6,206 nucleotides of DNA from an uncultured Streptococcus sp. GTDB taxonomy: Bacteria > Bacillota > Bacilli > Lactobacillales > Streptococcaceae. Of the stretch, positions 1 through 6,206 are shown piece after piece. Position 1 is the stretch's first letter. Each line of letters starts with the position of its first letter. The DNA lies in NCBI GenBank assembly GCA_934201655.1, contig CAKPXD010000086.1:1-6206 (forward strand). The letters run 5' to 3'. The notes beneath the pieces were generated by a model. That model worked only from the letters and a program-made list of their open reading frames with translations. It made no database searches and was not told where the DNA came from. A program made the translations under genes and the position numbers.

Positions 1-54
1 GGGCCAGACAACGTTAGTCGCAAGGCGAGAAGTTCTCACTTCTGCTTTTCTCAT
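1..54 (-). other. Start of an unidentified transcript: possible leaderless CDS (18 codons visible) or structured 5' leader
   Basis: An ATG at 54-52 lies 7 nt after a near-consensus -10 box and opens a frame that stays open for 18 codons to the window edge, beginning MRKAEVRTSRLATNVVWP. I do not recognise this peptide. No Shine-Dalgarno sequence precedes the ATG (the bases between are ATACAAG). The stretch is clearly richer in G+C than the AT-rich DNA next to it, and it holds a 6-bp inverted repeat (28-33 with 38-43, 4-nt loop). This would fit a structured RNA leader of a gene beyond the edge as well as it fits a coding start. Transcription here is well supported by the promoter; coding is not. 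Confidence 0.35.
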
Positions 55-61
55 CTTGTAT

Positions 62-90
62 ATGATATCAAGTTTTTCCCTACTTGTCAA
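62..90 (-). promoter_or_regulatory. Sigma-70 type promoter with extended -10, reading towards the left edge
   Basis: On the minus strand, a perfect -35 box TTGACA (90-85) is followed after exactly 17 bases by TATCAT (67-62), five of six consensus -10 bases. A TG dinucleotide one base upstream (70-69) makes it an extended -10 element. The predicted transcription start, about 7 nt after the -10 box, falls at 54-55, on or next to the ATG at 54. It lies 52 bases after the pgdA stop codon, so it serves the next gene on the left, which is outside this window. Confidence 0.7.
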
Positions 91-141
91 GATAAAAATA
101 ATCTTTTTTAATTTTTTTCTAATATTTGAATTTAATTTTAA
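91..141 (-). other. AT-rich spacer after pgdA without a clear terminator
   Basis: The bases between the pgdA stop and the next -35 box are almost entirely A and T, with runs of A and T but no GC-containing stem followed by a T tract on the minus strand. The only pairing I see is a weak five-base A/T stem near 96-110. I therefore infer that pgdA transcripts either end by another route or read through into the left-edge unit. Confidence 0.4.
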
Positions 142-1536
142 CTATTGGTTACGAGAATAGTATATCTCATGTGGTTTTACATGATTCCCTAGTAACTCAG
201 AGACTGTAACAAAGCTATACCCTTGTCCCTGCAAATATTCAATAACCTTTGGTAGTGAATTTACTGACGTCTGGTGAATATCATGCATCAATATAATAGA
301 ACCATCAGTCGTCTGACGTTGAATTTCTGTTAGAATGGCTGCTTCGTTTTTACTCTTCCAGTCTAAGCTATCGACATCCCACATGATAAAACTCAAATCA
401 AGGCTATTACGAATATCATCCGAAATAGCACCATATGGCGGACGCATCAATTTTGTACTCTTCCCGAGCACACTAGTGATTGCTGATTCTGTATCCGTAA
501 TTTGTTTCTTAGCATCTTCTAATGAGAGTTGTGTTAAAACTGGATGGTTCCAACTATGATTTCCTACTTCATGTCCCTCAGCCTGCATACGTTTGAGGAT
601 AGCTTCATTCCCACTGATATTTTGACCCATTACAAAGAAGGTTGCTTTGATTTTGTACTTAGCTAAGATATCTAAGGCTTGTGGAGTTGTTGTTGCATTT
701 GGACCATCATCAAAGGTTAAGGCTACAACTTTTTTATGTTTTTCTGCTTGAACTTTTTTATAAAGTTCAGCATCTTTTTCTGTTAGATAGGATGTTTGAA
801 TATAATCAAAGAAATCTGAAATAGGCATTGCTATTTCTTCTACATTAGTCATTGCTTTGACTGGATATAGAACCAATTGACTATCTTTGTAAGCAAACTT
901 CCAGCTTGACAATTCTGCAGCTGAGAAATCAGCTAAAATTTGGTCAACAACTGATTGATCTACTTTTTTATCTTGGAGAGTTGACTTAACTCCCTCAAGG
1001 ATTTTTTCTTTGGCTGTGGATGGGTCTGTAAAGAATTGATCAAAGGTAAAGATAGAGCCGTCCTCTTTCAGATACAGCTGGTCTAAAGTTGTATTTTCTA
1101 ATTCAACGACATTAGAATTTGCCAAGTCATAGGCCTGTTTTTTAATCAAACGATTTTCAACCCCAGTTAAAGAGGAATCCCCTTTTTCTGAGTAATAAAA
1201 GATCAACTGTTCTTTACCCTCTACTTTTTCAGTGATGTCTTTTACGATGATATCTTTGACAGGGGAAATAAGGCTTTCTCCAACTAGTGGATAATAGGTG
1301 ATAATTTCAGATTTCTCTTTGCGGAAATGCTCTTTTTGACTTCCTTGGGAGTAGGCGCCATCTTTTTCCTTCTTAAGGTTCTCAATCTTCTGTTCAAAGG
1401 CTTGTTTATTCAGCACTTTATAGGCAATCACACTACCGAGTGCTAGCATTGTGAAAAACAAAAGCAAGACAAGAATGCCAAGTTTTTTATTGTTTTTCTT
1501 CTTTACTTTATTCTGGGGTAATCTCTTTTTTGTCAT
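142..1536 (-). CDS. pgdA: Peptidoglycan N-acetylglucosamine deacetylase PgdA (polysaccharide deacetylase family, CE4)
   Basis: PgdA removes the N-acetyl group from GlcNAc in the cell wall glycan, which makes the wall resistant to lysozyme. The 464-residue protein has a Lys-rich cytoplasmic N-terminus (residues 1-18), one membrane anchor (about 19-41), an extracellular N-terminal and linker region (about 45-265), and a C-terminal NodB domain (about 268-448). All CE4 motifs are present: TFDDG with catalytic base Asp276 and metal ligand Asp277; HSWNHP with zinc ligands His327 and His331; RPPY (365-368); DxxDW ending at Asp392-Trp393; and LMH with His418. From memory, the pneumococcal enzyme has 463 residues and the same residues one position earlier, so this is a close, intact orthologue. 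The ATG at 1536 is chosen because no other start suits the membrane anchor. It has no Shine-Dalgarno site and sits 6 nt after a -10 box. It is transcribed alone, between the ezrA terminator and a new promoter. Confidence 0.95.
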   Translation of the reverse strand: MTKKRLPQNKVKKKNNKKLGILVLLLFFTMLALGSVIAYKVLNKQAFEQKIENLKKEKDGAYSQGSQKEHFRKEKSEIITYYPLVGESLISPVKDIIVKDITEKVEGKEQLIFYYSEKGDSSLTGVENRLIKKQAYDLANSNVVELENTTLDQLYLKEDGSIFTFDQFFTDPSTAKEKILEGVKSTLQDKKVDQSVVDQILADFSAAELSSWKFAYKDSQLVLYPVKAMTNVEEIAMPISDFFDYIQTSYLTEKDAELYKKVQAEKHKKVVALTFDDGPNATTTPQALDILAKYKIKATFFVMGQNISGNEAILKRMQAEGHEVGNHSWNHPVLTQLSLEDAKKQITDTESAITSVLGKSTKLMRPPYGAISDDIRNSLDLSFIMWDVDSLDWKSKNEAAILTEIQRQTTDGSIILMHDIHQTSVNSLPKVIEYLQGQGYSFVTVSELLGNHVKPHEIYYSRNQ

Positions 1537-1542
1537 AGTCTT

Positions 1543-1571
1543 ATCATATCAAATATGAACTATAATTTCAA
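1543..1571 (-). promoter_or_regulatory. pgdA promoter, extended -10, predicted start at the ATG itself
   Basis: The minus strand has TTGAAA (1571-1566, five of six -35 bases), a 17-base spacer, and TATGAT (1548-1543, five of six -10 bases) with TG one base upstream (1551-1550). The pgdA ATG starts 6 bases after the -10 box, so the usual start distance of about 7 nt puts the first RNA base on the A of the AUG. The intervening AAGACT is not a Shine-Dalgarno site. I infer a leaderless mRNA. Confidence 0.75.
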
Positions 1572-1613
1572 TGAAAACATGGCATAAAAATATTTAAAAT
1601 AGGTAAAGAAAAG

Positions 1614-1647
1614 TAAAAGAACCCTAGAAAAATCTAGGATTCTTTTA
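1614..1647 (-). terminator. Intrinsic terminator of ezrA
   Basis: A 15-bp stem (1614-1628 with 1633-1647) closes on a 4-nt A/T loop. The only non-Watson-Crick position, 1622 with 1639, is a C-A mismatch in plus-strand RNA but a G-U pair in minus-strand RNA, which points to function on the minus strand. The stem starts 4 nt after the ezrA stop and its distal arm runs into T-rich sequence (TTCTTTTACTTTTCTTT). It separates ezrA from pgdA. Confidence 0.88.
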
Positions 1648-1651
1648 TAAA

Positions 1652-3379
1652 TTAGAAACGAATACTTTCTCTTGTTTTTTCATAAGAAGTAACGAAGCGA
1701 TTGGTAACACCAGGCTCAGCAACTTCTAATGCTTGAGAGATTTTTTCGAAAGATGCTTGATAATCAAATGTTGTTTCAAAGATATTCAAAGCTTCTTGGA
1801 AAGCTTGTTGAATACGATCATCAAATGATCTGTAACGGTTCGAATATTGAAGCAATTGTTCTGTCAATGTTGCATTTTGAACGATACTGTATGTTTCTTC
1901 TTCTAACATATTCATATCATTTGTCGCAATCTCAAGGATACGATTCACAGATTCGATATTCACTTGCGCTTGATCCAGCTCAGCCATCAAGTCTTCTGTA
2001 CTGTGGCTTGCATCAAAGAAGAGCTTCAAGAATTTTTGTGGAATTCCTGGAAGATTTCTCTTCTCCATGTAGCGTTTAATCGTATGCAGACGGTTGACAT
2101 ATACATTTGCTTTTTGACGAGCATTGATGTCATCTTTTTCAATTTTAACGAGACGTTCACTAACACCGATTTGGTCATCTTCAATATCTTTTAATGTAGA
2201 TTGGAGATTTTCTAAACGTTCTTGTAAGACAGAATATGCTTCTGAAACTTCTGACTCTGCATGAGTCATTTCTTCAATAGTAGCATTCAAGGCTGAGATA
2301 TCAGCTTGAAGACGACGAACTCGATTCACATCGCTTTCTGAAATCAAATAGGTTTTCCCAAGACGTTCGATATCTTTAACTAGTACCTGATTGTTTTCTT
2401 TCAAGTGTTTAAGATAGGTAGGAAGGGTAGTTACCAATTTCTCAAAAGCTTTATGGGCTGCAATTTCACGAGTGAAAATATCATAAAGTGCATTGATTTC
2501 TTCTTGGATTTGAGTGTTTTCATACTCTGCATTATCCAACTCCAATGTACGGATATTTTCGTGATTATTCTTCAAGGCTTCATAAAGAAGTTGAAGACGA
2601 GATTCGATATCAGTTTCTACAAAATGGTAGTTTTCATCTAAAAGCTTGCGATAACCTGCTTCTAAATCTTCAAGTTGTTCTGGCAATTCAGTAGTAAGCT
2701 TAGTGACAATCGCTGGAATTCTTTCAACGATATGTGTCAAAGCTAAAATATGATTTTCAGCGTTATCTAAAATGCCAGCCGCTTCAACCGGATCTCCCGA
2801 TGAATTCAAGGTTACAAATTGAGAAAACTCAGATTGGATGTTCTCCAATTGTTTTTCAATTTCTGGAAGAGCTTGACCATATTTTTCAGGATCTTCAGCT
2901 ACAGTGTTTTGTAGTTTCTCAAATAAATCTAGGGCATGCAGAACACGTCCACTATTTTTTGACTCTTGTTTTTCCAACTCAGACAAGGCATTACGAATTG
3001 CTGCAATATCTTCTTCAACAAGTTGGATTTGACTTTCAATTTGATCAATCTGGTGCTTAGCTTTCAAGAAACGGAATGAGTTATTGTATCCTTCAGCTTC
3101 AAAGAGGTTATTCTCGATATCTGCAAAAGAGTTAAGAGACAAATCTACCCATTTTTGGTTCCATTCTCTAAAAGCAACCTGACTTTGACCAATCAGATGC
3201 ATGTTTTTTACAACCTCTACCTCATCATTAACAGGAAGGTTATATAGTTCTTCTTTTTTTTCTTCTAAAGCTATAAGTCTACTCTCATTTCGTTTACGTA
3301 GCAAAATTGCTACTGCAAAAGCAATAAGAAGCAGGACTGCAATTCCAATCAAAGTAATAATCAACTGATTATTTGACAT
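1652..3379 (-). CDS. ezrA: Septation ring formation regulator EzrA
   Basis: EzrA is a membrane-anchored Firmicute division protein that binds FtsZ, limits Z-ring formation away from midcell, and in cocci helps recruit wall-synthesis proteins to the septum. The 575-residue product has an N-out topology signature: a short polar start, one hydrophobic segment (about residues 5-27), then a basic RKR stop. The rest is a long, acidic, Glu/Gln/Leu-rich helical region typical of its spectrin-like repeats. Near the C-terminus, QYSNRYRSFD (from Gln511) corresponds to the conserved 'QNR' patch needed for midcell localisation in Bacillus. I chose the ATG at 3379: it has a strong Shine-Dalgarno AAAGGAG (3392-3386) at 6-nt spacing and gives the usual family length. 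An in-frame GTG at 3403 would add eight residues that translate the Shine-Dalgarno site itself. It follows gyrB, as in pneumococcus, but has its own promoter and terminator. Confidence 0.96.
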   Translation of the reverse strand: MSNNQLIITLIGIAVLLLIAFAVAILLRKRNESRLIALEEKKEELYNLPVNDEVEVVKNMHLIGQSQVAFREWNQKWVDLSLNSFADIENNLFEAEGYNNSFRFLKAKHQIDQIESQIQLVEEDIAAIRNALSELEKQESKNSGRVLHALDLFEKLQNTVAEDPEKYGQALPEIEKQLENIQSEFSQFVTLNSSGDPVEAAGILDNAENHILALTHIVERIPAIVTKLTTELPEQLEDLEAGYRKLLDENYHFVETDIESRLQLLYEALKNNHENIRTLELDNAEYENTQIQEEINALYDIFTREIAAHKAFEKLVTTLPTYLKHLKENNQVLVKDIERLGKTYLISESDVNRVRRLQADISALNATIEEMTHAESEVSEAYSVLQERLENLQSTLKDIEDDQIGVSERLVKIEKDDINARQKANVYVNRLHTIKRYMEKRNLPGIPQKFLKLFFDASHSTEDLMAELDQAQVNIESVNRILEIATNDMNMLEEETYSIVQNATLTEQLLQYSNRYRSFDDRIQQAFQEALNIFETTFDYQASFEKISQALEVAEPGVTNRFVTSYEKTRESIRF

Positions 3380-3385
3380 ATCAAA

Positions 3386-3392
3386 CTCCTTT
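3386..3392 (-). promoter_or_regulatory. Ribosome binding site deciding the ezrA start
   Basis: AAAGGAG lies 6 nt before the ATG at 3379. It rules out the upstream in-frame GTG at 3403, whose reading frame runs through this site and which itself lies only about 10 nt after the -10 box, with no Shine-Dalgarno site of its own. Confidence 0.88.
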
Positions 3393-3413
3393 ATACATGA
3401 CACAATTGTAATG

Positions 3414-3442
3414 ATTATATCATATTTTTCAAACCTTGGGAA
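3414..3442 (-). promoter_or_regulatory. ezrA promoter with extended -10
   Basis: The minus strand has TGATATAAT (3422-3414), a perfect -10 box with an extended TG. Seventeen bases upstream is TTCCCA (3442-3437), which matches four of six -35 bases. The predicted start near 3407 gives a leader of about 28 nt that contains the Shine-Dalgarno site, an ordinary arrangement unlike the other promoters here. The -35 element lies inside the gyrB-ezrA hairpin. Confidence 0.7.
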
Positions 3443-3453
3443 CTATTTCCCAA
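3436..3453 (-). terminator. Hairpin after gyrB, possible weak terminator
   Basis: TTGGGAA (3436-3442) and TTCCCAA (3447-3453) form a perfect 7-bp stem with a 4-nt loop, beginning 5 nt after the gyrB stop. In the minus-strand RNA the downstream sequence is GGUUUGAAAAA, a poor U tract, so termination may be partial. In plus-strand RNA it is followed by UAUUUUUA, a better tail, although no plus-strand gene approaches it. It may end gyrB, stabilise the gyrB 3' end, or both. Confidence 0.45.
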
Positions 3454-3458
3454 TATTT

Positions 3459-5983
<2,525 letters not shown>

Positions 5984-5990
5984 ACCCTTC

Positions 5991-5999
5991 ATTATACCA
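5991..5999 (-). promoter_or_regulatory. Extended -10 promoter of the HAD-gyrB unit
   Basis: The minus strand reads TGGTATAAT, a perfect -10 box with the TGn extension. At 17-base spacing the -35 position (6019-6014) reads TCGCTT, a poor match, so the extended -10 probably carries recognition. The ATG at 5983 begins 7 nt after the box, placing the transcription start on or one base before the AUG. The spacer is a run of T8 and A6 that may bend. No other promoter is evident between here and gyrB. Confidence 0.7.
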
Positions 6000-6042
6000 T
6001 TTTTTATAAAAAAAAGCGATGTTTACCTTGGTTTTTGCCATT

Positions 6043-6083
6043 AAAAAAGAGAAGAATCTTCTCCATCAAGAAAGATTCTCCTC
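6043..6083 (-). terminator. Intrinsic terminator of the DJ-1 family gene
   Basis: GAGAAGAATCTT (6049-6060) pairs with 6072-6083 to give a 12-bp stem whose one imperfect position becomes a G-U pair in minus-strand RNA. An 11-nt loop and a run of six T (6048-6043, minus strand) follow. It begins 10 nt after the stop at 6094 and isolates that gene from the HAD-gyrB promoter. Confidence 0.88.
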
Positions 6084-6093
6084 AGTTTGTTCA

Positions 6094-6206
6094 TTATTTT
6101 TCAAATAGGTCTGTGTAGAGCATGCCATTTCTTAGAGACTCAGCATCTCCGCCCAGTGTTTCAACTAAGTGGTAAGCAAAGGCTAAAGCTGTTGCTGGTC
6201 CACGGC
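6094..6206 (-). CDS. DJ-1/PfpI (ThiJ-like) family protein, C-terminal fragment cut by the window edge
   Basis: Only the last 36 codons and the TAA stop are inside the window; the gene continues past 6206. The visible peptide begins RGPATALAFAYHLVE and ends GMLYTDLFEK. The RGPATA-then-amphipathic-helix pattern followed by a LxGxAE..L..GMLY tail matches the C-terminal end of bacterial DJ-1/YajL-type proteins, often annotated as 4-methyl-5(b-hydroxyethyl)-thiazole monophosphate biosynthesis protein. Members are proposed glyoxalases, deglycases or stress chaperones; the catalytic Cys lies outside the window, so activity cannot be judged. A gene of this annotation lies just before the HAD-gyrB-ezrA series in pneumococcus as I recall it, which supports the call. 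It ends at its own terminator. Confidence 0.8.
   Translation of the reverse strand, partial: RGPATALAFAYHLVETLGGDAESLRNGMLYTDLFEK

Noticed and set aside
28..43. 6-bp inverted repeat as a terminator for pgdA
   Set aside because: It lies downstream of the next promoter and has no T tract after it on either strand; it is treated only as possible leader structure.
1729..2079. 116-codon plus-strand open frame inside ezrA
   Set aside because: It is antisense to ezrA; the peptide has no family features, and several such frames occur along the same gene.
3380..3403. Upstream in-frame GTG at 3403 as the ezrA start (583 residues)
   Set aside because: The extra eight codons translate through the Shine-Dalgarno site AAAGGAG, the GTG has no ribosome site of its own, and the 3379 ATG gives the usual 575-residue length with the membrane anchor at the N-terminus.
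3402..3409. ACAATTGT palindrome at the predicted ezrA transcription start, as a possible operator
   Set aside because: An 8-base palindrome in AT-rich DNA is expected by chance, its flanks do not extend the symmetry, and no second copy is seen.
6000..6015. T6/A8 run as a second terminator on the plus strand
   Set aside because: There is no GC stem before it and no plus-strand gene ends there; it fits better as the promoter spacer of the HAD-gyrB unit.

Overview
The window looks like a chromosomal housekeeping region of a low-GC Gram-positive coccus, most likely a Streptococcus of the mitis/pneumoniae group. The grounds are the AT-rich composition, a 648-residue GyrB and a 575-residue EzrA (the lengths I recall for pneumococcus), and a PgdA whose catalytic residues all sit one position after the pneumococcal numbering. 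All genes read on the minus strand, so transcription runs from high to low coordinates.

Layout in transcription order: (1) the last 36 codons of a DJ-1/PfpI (ThiJ-like) family gene enter from the right edge and end at 6094, followed by a strong intrinsic terminator (6043-6083). (2) A promoter at 5991-5999 starts a two-gene unit: a HAD-superfamily protein (start best placed at 5983) and gyrB, with a 14-nt gap between them. (3) The gyrB-ezrA gap has a 7-bp hairpin and an extended -10 promoter for ezrA, which has a normal leader and Shine-Dalgarno site. (4) ezrA ends at a long terminator hairpin (1614-1647). (5) pgdA, the peptidoglycan N-acetylglucosamine deacetylase, has its own near-consensus promoter. 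(6) The last 141 bases hold no visible pgdA terminator but a further near-consensus promoter that fires towards the left edge, where an unidentified gene or structured leader begins.

The genes link DNA topology (GyrB), control of FtsZ ring placement and septal wall synthesis (EzrA), and wall modification that gives lysozyme resistance (PgdA). Two other proteins, HAD and DJ-1, have unknown substrates. Apart from the HAD-gyrB pair, each gene seems to have its own promoter and/or terminator.

No mobile element, CRISPR array, tRNA or rRNA was seen. The most interesting pattern is regulatory. Three of the four promoters I can place (HAD-gyrB, pgdA, and the left-edge unit) have an extended -10 box ending only 6-7 nt before an ATG, so their mRNAs should begin at or within about one base of the AUG and lack a Shine-Dalgarno site. 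A second point is that the HAD protein has Gly where most HAD phosphatases have the second, acid/base Asp.
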